A DNA stretch of 64,000 nt, taken from NCBI GenBank assembly GCA_948474755.1, contig CAOLHI010002154.1, forward strand, positions 124,001 to 188,000. The letters run 5' to 3'. The DNA comes from Ctenosaura bakeri. Its lineage: Eukaryota > Chordata > Lepidosauria > Squamata > Iguanidae. This document shows positions 33,601 through 45,299 of this stretch, piece by piece; position 1 is the stretch's first letter, and each line of letters begins with the position of its first letter. Below the pieces are notes generated by a model that saw only the letters and a program-made list of their open reading frames with translations, was not told where the DNA came from and did not search any database. The position numbers were made by a program, and so were the translations under genes.

Positions 33601-36600
33601 TTTGCTGTCTGCCTCAAAAATGTAGTAAGACATTGCAGCAACTGCCCGAGCACCTTATCAGCACCGCTGCAGCAGGCCCCGAGAACAAAAGGAAGGGTTT
33701 GGACTTCGCTGCGGAGCCAGCCAAACCACCCCCCCTCAATCGCACAATGCAGATGGCCACGTTCGCAACTGTGCCAGCTAAGCCCAGCTGGAGGGTGAGG
33801 GTGGGGGAAAAGGAAATTAAAAATGTAGGCAATCTTATGCCGAAATGACAAGAGCGTTGAAAGGAGAGATCTTGTGCTCAAAGGCCATCTAGTCCGGCCC
33901 TAGGGCTGGAAGGAAGACTTAACCACCCAGGCGCCTTTCCTACTCCAAGCTGCGGAGGAAGCCCGGGGGGGGGGTCAAAGAGGAAGCAGAGGGGCTGAAG
34001 GTGCCAGGGTGGTCTGTGGAAGGAAGTCAAACCCTTCAATCAGAGCTATTTCCTTTCTTTTCAGGAGAAGGGCATGGCACAGGAGTAGAACAGATGCTTA
34101 GGCATCCAGAAGACCCCTGTCATCCTCAGGGAAAAGGATCGGGTGACCAGTGAAAGGGGAGACATCTCCTCGAGAACCTGTGTGAGGCACACGCAATTAC
34201 AGCGGACGATATATGGGAATCATGAGGCTCAGGGGCACCCCCAGGCCCTTGGAATCCTCAAAGCCCATCCCATTTTAAAATATTGACTGACTGACTGACT
34301 GCTTCTAAAATAACCTGGAAATTGTGCCTCCAGAAGCACTGGGTGCAAGCTCCCTCTCTTTGCCTTAGTGGAAAAAATTTTTTTGTTTTTAATCCAGCAA
34401 TGACATAATTCACTTCCAGTTTCACTGGGAGAAAGTGGTGCAACCCACAGAGGGCCCCAAGAAGTAGAAATGGGCTCCAGAACTTCCTAAGTCACCCACC
34501 ACTGGAGCAGATAAGTCTTGGGCTTGTTGGAACAAAGGTTTGATTCAACATAAAGCAGATCCAACTCGGAAACCAGGAAAAAAAAAATGATCCCATTAAG
34601 GAGGTTGGAGTGGAACCCCAAATGGGGCCTGAGGTTACCCCTACTGTAAGGAGTGATTAGTTTGTTGCCGATCACTTCATAGTCAGGCTTGTTTTATTCA
34701 TAGTAGGACTTCAGTGTTAGATTGATTTTATTTGGCAACCAAGTTCGGGATAAAAGTGCTTATGCAGAACCTGGCTGCCAAATAAAATTAATCTGTGGTC
34801 TAAAATTTGATTAGTATTTATCCAGAACCCTTCAGGGTTATTTAGATGACAATAAAGGTAGTTTCTAGCTGTTGCTGATTCCTCCCTTTCTTCTAGGGCT
34901 CATGTGTTCTCCACCACAGCAAAAAGACAGGCAGAAATTCAACAGTTGCTAGCTTTTCCCACATGGGGGCATAGCACTGGGGGGGGGAATCCACTTGCTG
35001 AACTTCTACCACTCATACAGCCAATGAAAGCTTAGGGGCCCTGCTAAGAGAAAAGGTGGCAATTTCTAGCAGCCCAAATTGCAGAACAGGCCAAGCTGCC
35101 AGCATTTTTATAGGTGATGCTCCTGTGTCTTGAACACCAGTCCCGTGCACAAGAATTCCATTTGCCCCACTGTTTAATTTCCCTACCACAGAAAACCTTT
35201 GCTTAATTTGTGTGTGTTCAGTTGAGGTTAAAGGTACAGGAGCAAGAAAGAAAAAGGTTGGCAACCCTAACTCTGGTTACATGTGGGGAATTTTATAAGA
35301 GCAAGGGAAGACAATTGGGGGTGGCAAGGAAGGCAGAACATGTATCAAAGTCAAATTAGGGACATGCTTCAGAGAGGTCATGCATATCAGTCTTGTAATA
35401 GTTGTGATTTCCTGCCATGCATAGCTTTCTGCTTTCCTCGCTAATTGCTGTGGACAATAAAAGTTAAGTGGATAATTAACTGCAGCAAGAAGAGAAGCCC
35501 TTAAAACCCCTTTTGTTGTTGCTGTAGTCATCAGTAGCTCTGTAGAATGCATAAGGCTGCTCTTCCCTGCCTGGCAGCTGCCAGATGTGTTGGAACACAA
35601 CTCCCATCACCCACAGCCAAGCATGGTCAGTGAGGGATGATGGGAGTTGGAAGCCAACATACCTGGGAGACCTCAGGTTGGGGAACAGAAGTTGCATTGC
35701 TGCTTTTTCTTCCTTTTTCCCTTAGCAGAGTTCCGTCAACTTTTAACATGGACAAAACCGGAAAAAGTTCAGCAGGGAAAGCATTGGGACAACCTCTCTG
35801 CAGGTTTTCTCAGCTGAAAAAAGGAGGCAGAAGATGCTTTTCTTTCTTACCTTTGAGTAAATCTTTTTTCCAAAGCAACACACAAACAAACAAACAAAAG
35901 GGGAGGGGGGAATTGACTTCATGTTAAAAAAAAAAAGCCAGTTACCAATTTGAATGTGTGTGCATGGAACATTTAATCTGAACACATGAGAGAAAGCAGC
36001 CTCCAACCCTGGCTGACCAAACTGAGCGCCTGAAAAACACGGGAAGGAGGGAGGGAGAGGAGGGGCAGAGCATTTGCAGTCATATCCCTGTGAATCCGAT
36101 ATATCCAATTGCCAAGGCTCCTTTGTCTAACTCTCTTGGCCTTCAGCCAGGGTACTGGCATTAGTGCTAGCAAGAGGAAGGACTGGTACACAAAGCAGAC
36201 AGAGAAACCATTTTGGAAACTGATGAGCACTCTGTCTCCCCCACCCCATTCCGCCTAAAGAGTTTCTGTACAAAATGAAAAGATGGTGAACAAGGAGCAC
36301 CCCAATTGCAAGTGGGACAGTCAGAGCATCCCCAAAAACTGCTGTGAAATGCCCTTCTCGAAATGAACATTATATGCAGACATATGCAGAAAATCTTCCC
36401 AGGTATTGTTCAACAGCACAACAGATTTGGAGCGTGACTTATCCAATTGCCTCAGTCATCTCTGCGAGGTGGCAGATGGCTCGCTCGCTCCAAGTGCGTC
36501 CAAAATGCCGCAATTACACTTACATCCAAAACACAGGACAAAAAGAACCACTGAAGCGGCTGCAGGGGGGTGGGGGAGGGAATCAGCATTCCAACACAAG

Positions 36601-39600
36601 GTCCGGAACTGTGGCTGAAGAAGAAAGACAGGCTTCCATTGAAACCCAAATCCTGTTGCTTCTGTCCTTTAACTCTCCCCGACCAGAAGATCTCTCTTTC
36701 TGTGGCTGAGCTTTTCATTTATAACAAAAAAGAAAGGAGGTGTTCTCATCTTGAGGTCTTTGGAATGTCCTAAAGTCAAGGCAAAAATCACATACCTCCA
36801 TAGAAACCTTTGCAAATCTGAGGCAAAGCTGAGCTTGGAAAAAGCACAAAAGTAACTTTACTTGCCAGTCAATCCAGTAGAAGAGCTGAGACCTCCCCAA
36901 GCCCCATCCCTGGATCCTGCAGATTTTGCAAAACTTGACTTTTTGGACTACAGGTCCCTGAATCCCTGCACCCCCAGTACAAAGAATGGCTGTACTGGCT
37001 TTGAGATTCTAGGAGTCATAATCCAAAATAGGAGCTTCTCCAAACCATGCAAGGTCCAAGCAGGTTTGCATCTCTCCATCATCCATGATTTATAGGGCTA
37101 CAAGTTCTTGAGCAACCCCTGCTCATCATCAGTGGGGTTTGCACTGGAAAAAAATAACCTGATAGTAGATTAGCACCTGGAGCAAGAGAAGGGATTTTGT
37201 AAGCAATGTTCAGGCTTCACAGCCTTGAGCAATCAAATGATCTTGTTTAAGGCAGAGTCAGGAAAACTGCGGCCTTCCAGAAGCGGCTGGATTCAAACTC
37301 CCATCAGCGTCAGAGAGCAGATCCAATGGCCACAGGGGACAAGTGTTGCCATTCAACAACTGGAGGACTGCAGGCAACTAAATCCCACCTTTAATTCTAG
37401 CCACCTCAACACCAAATAACTCATTTAACCCATGGCCTGTAACTTAGATTCTAAGTCAGCAGTGGGCAAACATTCAGCTGCAAGGATGCGTTCCCCAGAG
37501 GCTGGTTGTCATCTGGTGTGTGGGTGGGGAGGGGGACCAACGAGAGGCAGTCCGAGATGATGCCCTTCCCAGATGATGGCAACCCTAAGGTCAATCTATC
37601 TTTTTTTTTTAAAAGCAAGAGTTCCTCAGAAGGGGTTTACCCTTGCTTTCCTTTGAGAAGACTGAGGGAGTGTGACTTTGACCAAGATCAACCAGTGGGT
37701 TTCCATAGTTGAGCAAGGATTCAAAACCCAGCCTCCTGGAGCCCTAGTCCAACCACTATACCACCCTGGCTCTCCGGGGAAGATGGTTTTCTCTGGCATG
37801 ACAACATAGCAAGGGAGAAAGAGGCAGACAAATCACTGGTATCAGTGTAGAAGGCACAGAAACAGGAGTAGTAAAAGACAAGTATCAACTCTGGAGTGGC
37901 AAATTAACTTTTTTTTTCATAACAAATTCTGTAACAACTTTGTGTTCCTTTTCTGTAGCACTCACACAGTTCCCCTTTAACTCCGACCACAGGAATGAAC
38001 CACATTCTCAGTGACTGCTACTCTTTAGCAACAGGGAAAGTTACAGTTGAAAAGAAACTTGGGTTGAAGCTGTAGAAAGGGATAGCAAAAGCGAAAGCAA
38101 AGGCAACCAAAAGAGAAAGAGGAGGGGCAAGGAATCCAGAAAACGAAAGAAAAAGCACACCAGAACATAAAACAATGGAAAGAAAAACAGAAGTAGAAGA
38201 CATAAATGAAAGAAGGTAGAAATAACTTCTTTTGCACGGGTAGATTAATCTATGAAGAGAATGCCGTTAAAAACTCCTCCCCTCCCGCCCCAATGTTTAG
38301 GAGGAGAACTTGGGAAAGTTGCTTTGTGGACTACAGCTCTGAGAATCTTCACATCAGACAGACGGGCATCCAACCTCTGTTTATAAGGAGAGTTGCGGCT
38401 GATGAAAAAGACCTTTCCGCCTGCAGCTCTGCAGAGCTACTGCTGTCAGTCAAGAGGATAACATACTGGCAAGATCAGCTCCCCACCGCCCCTTCAGTGG
38501 AATCCAGGTGTGCTGGACTACAACCCTCATGATTCCCACTACCCCACCGGAAGATGTGGAGATTGCAATCGAACACATCTGGAAAGCAGCCGCATGCACT
38601 GGGATCATCTTGACCAGATGGATCAATTGTCAAATGTTACATAAAACAACGCCGCTCAGGCTTTCAGATGTGGAGGACCAGCCTCTCCCCTCTCCCAATA
38701 TGCCATGGACTGGTACCATATTTTTTTCCCATTGACTACACCTGAGGGTTTTTTCCCCCTTTCATTGAAGCTGTTTGTCAACTAGTCTCAGTTCAGAAAC
38801 CACCACTTTGAGTAGCACTGATGTAAACAATAAGTTTCTGGTGGAACACAGGATGAGGGGGAGAGCGTAAGAGCAGAACTTGGAAAAGTTATATTTTGGG
38901 ACTAACAGCTTCCTGAATCCCACAGTCATGCTGGCTGAGTGATTCTGAGAGCTGCAGTTCAAAAACTTTTCCAAGTCCTGCATAAGAACCAAGGCACCTC
39001 TAGCATTGGGTTTCCAGGTGCTTTTTTGGAAACGGAGCATGTAGTCCTCCACCGTTGTTTGTCCTTAGCATCTGGTATTTAGAGGTAGACTGCTTCTAAA
39101 GCTGGGGGTTACCTTCGACTGCCGTGGCACATTGACCTCTCCTCCCCTTTCACGAATGGATCCAATCTCGTTTTAAAGGCCTCTGACCCCGTGGCTGCCA
39201 TCACATCAGAAGAGCTATGCCTTGACCAGAACCAAGCTCTTCCCATCCAGTATCCCGCATCCTGCCTCTTATTGGCCATCCAGATGCCTTAGGGAAGTGA
39301 GTCAGCGGGACATGAAGGCAACAGAGTGGTCCCATTAAGTGACACCCGCTCCATCGAGGGTCCCCATTGTGATCCTAACAAACAGCCACTGTGATGTTAA
39401 AAGGGGGATAGTGAGACTACAGTCTTGAGCACACCGACCTAGCGGGGCTTGGTCCCAAGCAGAACTTGGAAAGTTCCTTTTGAGAAGAGCACGTGCACCC
39501 TCACGCTGAAATGATCCAGAAGGGAGCAGCACTAAGTGGGAAATGGAGACAAGCATCCCACCGCCGTTTGGTGCTGGAGGGCCTCCGCCCATCCCGGTGG

Positions 39601-40450
39601 GGCTCTGAAGAAAACTTTCCAAGTTCTGGTCCCAAGTTCAACCCACCTAGGGCTCTGCCTTAGCCCCGTTTGGAGAGAAAGGAGGCGGAGGAGGTCCTTC
39701 CGCCCAGCGTGCCCCTGAGCATGTCCAGAGTGCAAAGCGGGTCCCGTTTGGGGACGCTCAGGGCTTGGGGCGAGCGGCTCCCTGTGATCCTGCCCGGTCC
39801 CCCCGGCCTGCCTCGGTGCGCACTTGCGCCCAGCCACCACCAGCGGCCCTCGCTGCGCCTTTCTTCCCTTCTTTGCTCCAAATCAATCAGCCGCTCTAGG
39901 GAGGCGATCATGGAGGGGAAGGAGAGCGGGGGGGCGGAAGCGTCAGGACCGATCGCCCAGCCGCCGCTCCCGCCTCCCCTCCACCCCTTTCTCCCCTGCT
40001 CGTGGCCACCATGGTTTTGGGACCGGGGAGGACGGGGCGCGGAGCAGTCCAAGCGCCCCGGCGCCTCGCCAAAGCGCCCCGAGGCAGGAGGAATCCCGGG
40101 GCGGCTGTTGCCCAAACTTTGCACCCCGTCCCCCCTCCTCCCCCCCAGCCCTCCTCCTCCTCCATCCAGCCTCTCCACCCCCCCCCTTTAAAAAAATAAA
40201 GTGCATAATGGCGGAGATGAATCAGCGCCTCCGATCTGGAAGGGGAGAAAGAAGAGGGACCTCCCCAAGGCAGGTAGCCCAGCGGAGGCGCGGAGGCGCT
40301 TGGGGTCCAAATGGAAGCGAACGCCGAGGGCCAGGATTTGGGATGCCAGGCGGGGGCGGCGGTGGGGGGCGGCCGGAGAGTTTGCAAAGGCGCCTTACCT
40401 TGGCTGATGGGAGCCGAGAGGTGCGCGTTCAAGTTTGGCTTGTAAGACAT
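30567..40450 (-). CDS. CDK2AP1: CDK2AP1 (DOC-1), CDK2-associated protein 1
   Basis: Small nuclear protein that binds CDK2 and DNA polymerase alpha-primase and is a NuRD complex subunit (family knowledge). CDS joins, on the minus strand, 40399-40450, 32232-32338, 31029-31155 and 30567-30634: 117 residues, human 115. The N-terminus is [11 protein letters not shown], then [19 protein letters not shown] and [12 protein letters not shown]. The conserved C-terminal helical domain runs [20 protein letters not shown], then [14 protein letters not shown], then [20 protein letters not shown]. The start is set at 40450 because it matches the known N-terminus and has G at -3; an in-frame ATG seven codons upstream (40471) has a poor context. 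Intron 1 is about 8 kb and rich in repeats. Confidence 0.97.
31029..31155 (-). CDS. CDK2AP1: CDK2AP1 exon 3
   Basis: Donor cgag|gtaaaa. Encodes [20 protein letters not shown] and [13 protein letters not shown]. The acceptor is a tandem AAGCAG; using the upstream AAG moves the border to 31158 and adds one Gln. Confidence 0.95.
32232..32338 (-). CDS. CDK2AP1: CDK2AP1 exon 2
   Basis: Acceptor ctccaaag, donor tgcag|gtaaaa. Encodes [20 protein letters not shown] and [14 protein letters not shown]. Confidence 0.95.
33140..33325 (-). mobile_element. tRNA-like SINE, reverse
   Basis: Reverse of the element at 17650: tatatcaaatcagaccattt, gcacctgggacctttggcca and gctctagcactgagttgcgg. Confidence 0.65.
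33858..33925 (-). mobile_element. CR1-like fragment
   Basis: The phrase aaaggccatctagtccggcc resembles the 3' end of CR1, as in the longer copy at 41553. Short and diverged. Confidence 0.4.
34705..34800. mobile_element. Fold-back MITE
   Basis: The left arm agattgattttatttggcaa and right arm ttgccaaataaaattaatct type sequences are near-perfect inverse complements over about 28 bases, around a short centre. Confidence 0.75.
35578..35690. mobile_element. Fold-back MITE, family B
   Basis: Arms around gaacacaactcccatcaccc and gatgatgggagttggaagcc are inverse complements. Confidence 0.65.
36927..37046. mobile_element. Fold-back MITE, family A
   Basis: Arms around gactttttggactacaggtc and gagtcataatccaaaatagg. 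Confidence 0.55.
37259..37378. mobile_element. Fold-back MITE, family B (diverged)
   Basis: Left ggaaaactgcggccttccag, middle aaactcccatcagcgtcaga, right acaactggaggactgcag. Confidence 0.45.
37573..37775 (-). mobile_element. tRNA-derived SINE, reverse
   Basis: Contains gactgagggagtgtgacttt, ccagtgggtttccatagttg and ccaaccactataccaccctg. An internal T run interrupts it. Confidence 0.75.
38876..38980. mobile_element. Fold-back MITE, family A
   Basis: Left agaacttggaaaagttatat and right aaaaacttttccaagtcct form inverted ends, with gagagctgcagttc opposite gactaacagcttcc. Confidence 0.75.
39130..39275. mobile_element. CR1-like fragment
   Basis: Contains cgttttaaaggcctctgacc and gtggctgccatcacatc, resembling internal 3' CR1 sequence. 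Diverged. Confidence 0.35.
39463..39628. mobile_element. Fold-back MITE, family A, elongated
   Basis: Ends agaacttggaaagttccttt and aaaactttccaagttct are inverted. The interior is longer and different from the other copies. It abuts the CDK2AP1 CpG island. Confidence 0.6.
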
Positions 40451-41060
40451 GCCGAGGAGGAGCAGCGACATGGGCGAAGGTCCCGGAATTCCACGACGCG
40501 TCTGGCTCGCTCTTGCTCGCGCTCCTTCTCTCCCTCCCTCTCCCTCGGTGTCTGTCTTCTCCGAGACTTTGGGGGTTGTTTACGGCGAGAGGCAGAGCAC
40601 ACTCCGCAAATATGGCCGCGTCACATATAGATAGAGCTAGAGATACGTATGGATCTAGATCGCCACTCGCGCTGCCTTTCCCCGACGCACTTAGATCATC
40701 CAGACATCATTTAGGAGAGAGGAGAAAGGGGGGAGGAGGAGGAGGAGGAGGACTTTGGTGGGCGGGAGGGGAGAAAACAGGAGGGAAAAAAGTTTCCCAG
40801 CCACACACGTTCCCCTCCAACTCCTTCCATACCCACGATTTTTATTTCTTTGGTATTTTGGTTTGTGTCCTTTTTTTTTTCTTTTTTTTTTGGAAGGGAG
40901 GAATTTATTTGGGAAGCTAGGTCGTTGGACTTTTTCTCTTTCCCTCTTGCAAAATGATTGCTGGAGTTTCACCCGCAAAAGTTTTTAAGGGAAAAAAAGT
41001 TTGCCGCCGGAGAGATTTCGTGCTGGAAGAGGAGGAGGAGGAGGCGATCCAAATGGGCTT
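39650..41060 (-). promoter_or_regulatory. CDK2AP1: CDK2AP1 CpG-island promoter
   Basis: Dense CpG and GC-rich sequence around CDK2AP1 exon 1, with a GGA repeat at 40733-40752 and another purine-rich run near 41027-41045. Large overlapping open frames on both strands here result from the high GC content. The exact transcription start is not visible. Confidence 0.7.
40399..40450 (-). CDS. CDK2AP1: CDK2AP1 exon 1, coding part
   Basis: ATG at 40450-40448, [17 protein letters not shown], donor ccaag|gtaagg. GC-rich. The 5' UTR continues upward into the CpG island. Confidence 0.94.
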
Positions 41061-41552
41061 GGGAAGGGGGTGAAAAGTTAAAAGGCAGGATGACCCGGGA
41101 AGAAGGAAGCAGGGAACTTAAGTGTTTCCAAAAAAAAAAAGGATGTGCGTGCGCTTTAAAGGTGGTCAGAATGCCAAAGCCGTGGTTCAGAAGAAAACAC
41201 GGGATAAGTAAAAAAAATTTTTTTTAAAAAAGCCATGTATGATGATTTGGGGAGGCAGGCAAGGCTTTGGAGAGAGAAAATACTACAGGGTAGAAATAAA
41301 AATGACATTTGCTGCTTGTGTGGGTGGCACCAACTGCTTGGCTTTTTAAGATTTTTCTTCCCACCCCATCTCTCGCAGAATCTCTCCCTTTTGCTTTGCT
41401 TCCGTTTTATTTTCTGGCGTGCTGCGTGTTTTTATTAAATTAATTAATTAAACATCGAAGTTAATATAGCCCTTCCTGGAGGAATCAACACTGCATAGGA
41501 TTGATCTTCAACCATTAAAATCCGGTTTATAAACAAGGGGTTGCTTGTTATT

Positions 41553-41842
41553 AGATCATAGAATCATAGAAATGTAGAGTTGGAAGAGACCCAGGGGGCA
41601 TCCAGTCCAACCCCCTGCCATGCAAGAACACCCTCAAAGCACTCCCGACAGATGGCCATCCAGCCTCTGCTTAAAAACCTCCAAGGAAGGAGACTCCACT
41701 ACAAGGCAGCATCTTCCATTGCCGGACAGCCCTGACTGTCAGGAAGTTCTTCCTGAGGTTCAGGTGGAATCTCCTTTCCTGCAGCTTGAATCCATTGCTC
41801 CTTGTCCTGGACTCTGGAGATGGGTCATCATTAGAGCCACAA
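41553..41842 (-). mobile_element. CR1 LINE 3' end, reverse
   Basis: Begins atcatagaatcatagaaatg (the CR1 3' terminal repeat read in reverse). Then come agttggaagagacccagggg, catccagtccaaccccctgc, tggccatccagcctctgctt and gtcaggaagttcttcctgag, all classic sauropsid CR1 sequence. Confidence 0.9.
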
Positions 41843-42045
41843 GGTTTACACAGTTCCATGGGTTGAAGGAAAAAACAGCAAAAACTAGCATCCGCTAAAA
41901 AGGCCACTTAAGAATCTTGTTGTAATATGAAAGGCAAAGGTAGAAGATGCCAAGTGACTTCTCAGAAGAGGCAGTTTTGTATGTTGAAAAAAGAGGCATT
42001 TTTCTATTCCAAGATGATGGCAGTTGTGACACATGTCACCTTTTC

Positions 42046-42156
42046 CCAAACTGGTGCCCTCTAGATGTATGTTGGGTTGTCATCCCCAGCCAGCACGGGG
42101 AGATGCGTCCAGTCCCCATGCTGACTGGGAATGACAACCCAACAGAGATTATGGAA
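42046..42156. mobile_element. Fold-back MITE, family B
   Basis: The inner arms gttgggttgtcatccccagc and tgggaatgacaacccaacag are inverse complements. Confidence 0.65.
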
Positions 42157-42236
42157 GGCCGACTCCTGCGTACATCATGTAAAAACAGCAATTTTCCCTA
42201 ACTTTAGAATGAATTTTTCTAATACGCAGAATCATA

Positions 42237-42440
42237 TTGTCGTGGTGTGATTTCAAGTCATTTCCAAGTTATGGTGGCCCTAGGGTGAATCATTGATCAT
42301 GAAATTTTTTTTGGGGGGGGGCTGAGTGTGTGACACCCCTAAGATGACCCTGTGGGTTTCCATGGCCAAGCAGGGAATCAGACCCTGGTCTCCAGGGTTG
42401 TAATCGAACGCTCGAGCCACTACCCCATGCCGGCTCTCGC
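42237..42440 (-). mobile_element. tRNA-derived SINE, reverse
   Basis: Contains atttcaagtcatttccaagt, ccctgtgggtttccatggcc, cctggtctccagggttgtaa and gagccactaccccatgccgg. Confidence 0.8.
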
Positions 42441-44107
42441 AAATTAATATACCCTTCATTCATTTCTTTATGAACTAACATTTAAACAGTCAATCCGCTA
42501 AGTTTTTATAAATTGGGTGATGGCTGTCCTGTCCTGTATCTGTAGCAAATTAAACCAAATCCAGCACCGATATGGGGGAGAGTGTCCCATTCCTAGTAGA
42601 GGCTGATCACAAGGAGGAAGGTTGAGAGGCACTAATCAGAGTTGCATCAGGCATCCCCTTCCATGGCTGGAGAGTTTGAGTCCTCTGTTGTTTCCCGGGC
42701 CACATCGTTTGGCCGCTCTTGATTAAAATCAAGTTATTAAGACTTAAAATGTGAGCGTGTATGGAAACACTGTACCTAGGGCTGTTTGTGGAGCTCTGTT
42801 AATTAATTCCAAACTCTTAAAGCAAAAGCTCTGCAGGAGCTCTGAAATCTAAAAATAAAGATAGCCTAGCTTGCAGGCCTCCTGCCAATAAAGGGGTCCA
42901 TGTGCTTTGGCGATGCTTTTTCTTCTTTTTAATAAACTCAAGTGATTGAGGCGTGTAAATGTTTCCAGAGCTCAACCTTGTCTCGTAAAAAGCCTCCATA
43001 CCCCATGGGGTTGGCTTTGCCATTAAGGCAGGGTGAGGTGGTTACCTCGGGCAGCTGATTGGGGAGGGGGTTCCTGAAAAGGCAGCATATTTATTGCTTG
43101 TTGTCGCTGTTGTATTCTCACTGCAGGGGCGGTGGTCCATGTCTATGTAGAGAGGAGTTTGTGGGATTTTCGGCCTCTGGTACCAAAATAACTTGACTAC
43201 GAGGAAGGCAGCTTTGATACATTTTCCCAGTAGAAGTGATGCCAATGTCTACCAGACTGATATTTGCCAGCATTTTAAGCATTCACTGGGCAACCTGAGG
43301 ATTAATGTGGCCTGCTGTTGGTTTCCTTTGGTAGGCTAGGCAGAGGTAGTAACTGGCCCAAGATCCCTCATTAAATTAAGTTCATGGCTGATCAAGGATA
43401 TTCTACCTCTTTCCCCTGCTGCTCTTTTTGGGTTGCAGTTAGCCAGAGCCAGCCCTGCCATGAAGCAAAGTCAGGCAGCTCAAGCAGCACTTTTGATGAA
43501 TGTTTAAAAAAAACCCAGCAAATTAAAATTGCCCCCAAAGGTCTGGTTCTTGGGGGAGTGGCGAAATTGGCTGTTTTATGTCAGCCAGCAGAGGTTCTTG
43601 GACTGGCTCTGGGAGTTGCAGAGCAGCCGAGAGCATTGCTGGTAAACTCTTCCAGGTGAAATGGTAATTAGTAAAGTGCTTAAAGCAACAACCTGCAGGT
43701 TCTTCTGACAAATTCCTTCCATGTTGAAGGGCTGCAGCTGGAACCATCTAATTCCATCTCTATTACCTGAGGGTTGGAATGCTGCTTGTCTCAGTTTCGG
43801 TTCAGGAGAGACTTCTAGAAAAGGGATTTCTGTAGGAAGAAGCTGAGATTCCCAGAAAGGTTGAAAGAGCCATTGCTGAATATATTGAAGGTTACATCGT
43901 ATATTTCTCACTCAAAACACTTATTAAAAACCCTGGAGAGGTCCTGCTAGTCAGTGTAGCAAATGCTACATGAATAGTATGGCTCAGTATGGGGCAATTT
44001 CCTGTTAGGCCAAAGGGTTATTTCTTCCTTGGAAGCAAAATGACTTAGGCCCTTGACACATATGCCAGAGGATCTGAAGTTCCCTTGCAGAATGTTATTT
44101 GAATGAT

Positions 44108-44295
44108 GTGGTTTGGTGTTAACTACCATCAAGTCAGTATCAACATATGATGACCCTATGAATGTGAGACTTTGAAGTCATCCTATCATCAACAGACCTG
44201 CTCAGGTCTTGCAGACTCAAGACTGTGGCTTCCTCGATAAGAGTCCATCCATCTGTAACAATGTCTTCCTCTTTTTTCAGTGCCTTCTGCCTTTG
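44108..44295 (-). mobile_element. RTE/Bov-B-like LINE 3' end, reverse
   Basis: Read on the minus strand it gives aagaggaagac, then aggaagccacagtcttgagt, then gcaagacctgagcaggtctg, then ttcatagggtcatcatatg. This continues the pattern at the right edge of the window. Confidence 0.7.
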
Positions 44296-45299
44296 TTGTT
44301 ATTGTGTGACTTCAAGAGACTGCATGTGGAGGATAGACACTCTGAAGTTTCTTACATCGTATTCTTGTGAGAGGTATGCAAAGACTTTCGTGACAGAAGA
44401 TTCCTTTGGAACTCATCCATATACCTTTAGTATTGCATGTTTAAAAAGTGTTATGTCTCCTTTGGCTTCTTCCTTCCTGTTAGATAGCAGCACAATTGCA
44501 TTACTGACTGGCTATACAATGGTAACCTCACAATTATGTATCTTCCTACACTGTCATCTTCTAGGACTCTCCAAAATGGCCACGCTGGGCTTGCTGTGGG
44601 CTCACAGAGCTACATAAGCCACCAGAGCCCCATTGGTGGCATTGCCAATATGTCATTTGGTCGCAGCCATTGAAGCATTGCAAGCTGTTTAAATGCAAGC
44701 AGTTCCAATAAAAAGAACCACTAATTCATTTGCAATAGGACAGGAAGATCAACTTCTAGTCTCAGGAAACTGGAATGCACTAAAGTTTACACAAGGATGC
44801 AATCAGCTATGAATCATGGGAGTAGCCCTATGGCTTTCTGTAATTTCAAGTTTTGATATCCCACCCCAGGAACAAGGTATGTTACGTTTTTCAAAACTTT
44901 CCAAATTCAGAAAGTCAAGGCACATGGTTTCTGGAGTTAGAAATAAATAAAAGACAATTTTTGCACATTAAGAAAAGTAAGGGGTGCTCTTAGCACATCC
45001 ATATAAGAACTGCACAGCCCCAAATGATCTTACCAGCAGCACTCCAACTGGAGACACCAATGATCTAGCTATACCTCTTGACTGGAATGGGACAAACCCA
45101 GAAAAGAGGAAACAGGTGCAATCCACTGATAGTAGATAATTTTCTTCTATATTGATTGTGGCTGAATTGTACTTGATGCCAGAGTCTGAGTGGAAGAAGC
45201 CAAGAGAAGAGCTGCAAATCATGCAGACTCAAAAAGGAACCTCCTCTTGAACAAGTGCTCCAGATTTACAGGAGCTTCTTAACTATAACACAGTTGAAG

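Larger units (their letters stand above)
32339..40398 (-). other. CDK2AP1: CDK2AP1 intron 1 (8 kb)
   Basis: No exon recognised. Contains many MITE, SINE and CR1 fragments that are listed separately, and a purine-rich tract near 38080-38210. Confidence 0.8.
41061..45299. other. Intergenic region, CDK2AP1 to SBNO1
   Basis: Between the CDK2AP1 promoter and the SBNO1 3' UTR. Holds the CR1 end, a MITE, a SINE and a Bov-B-like tail, all listed separately. Otherwise I see no gene. Confidence 0.6.

Noticed and set aside
39660..40630. Open frames of 170-270 codons on both strands
   Set aside because: CDK2AP1 CpG island. Arg/Pro/Gly-rich products with no family likeness; only the MSYKPNL segment is real coding sequence.
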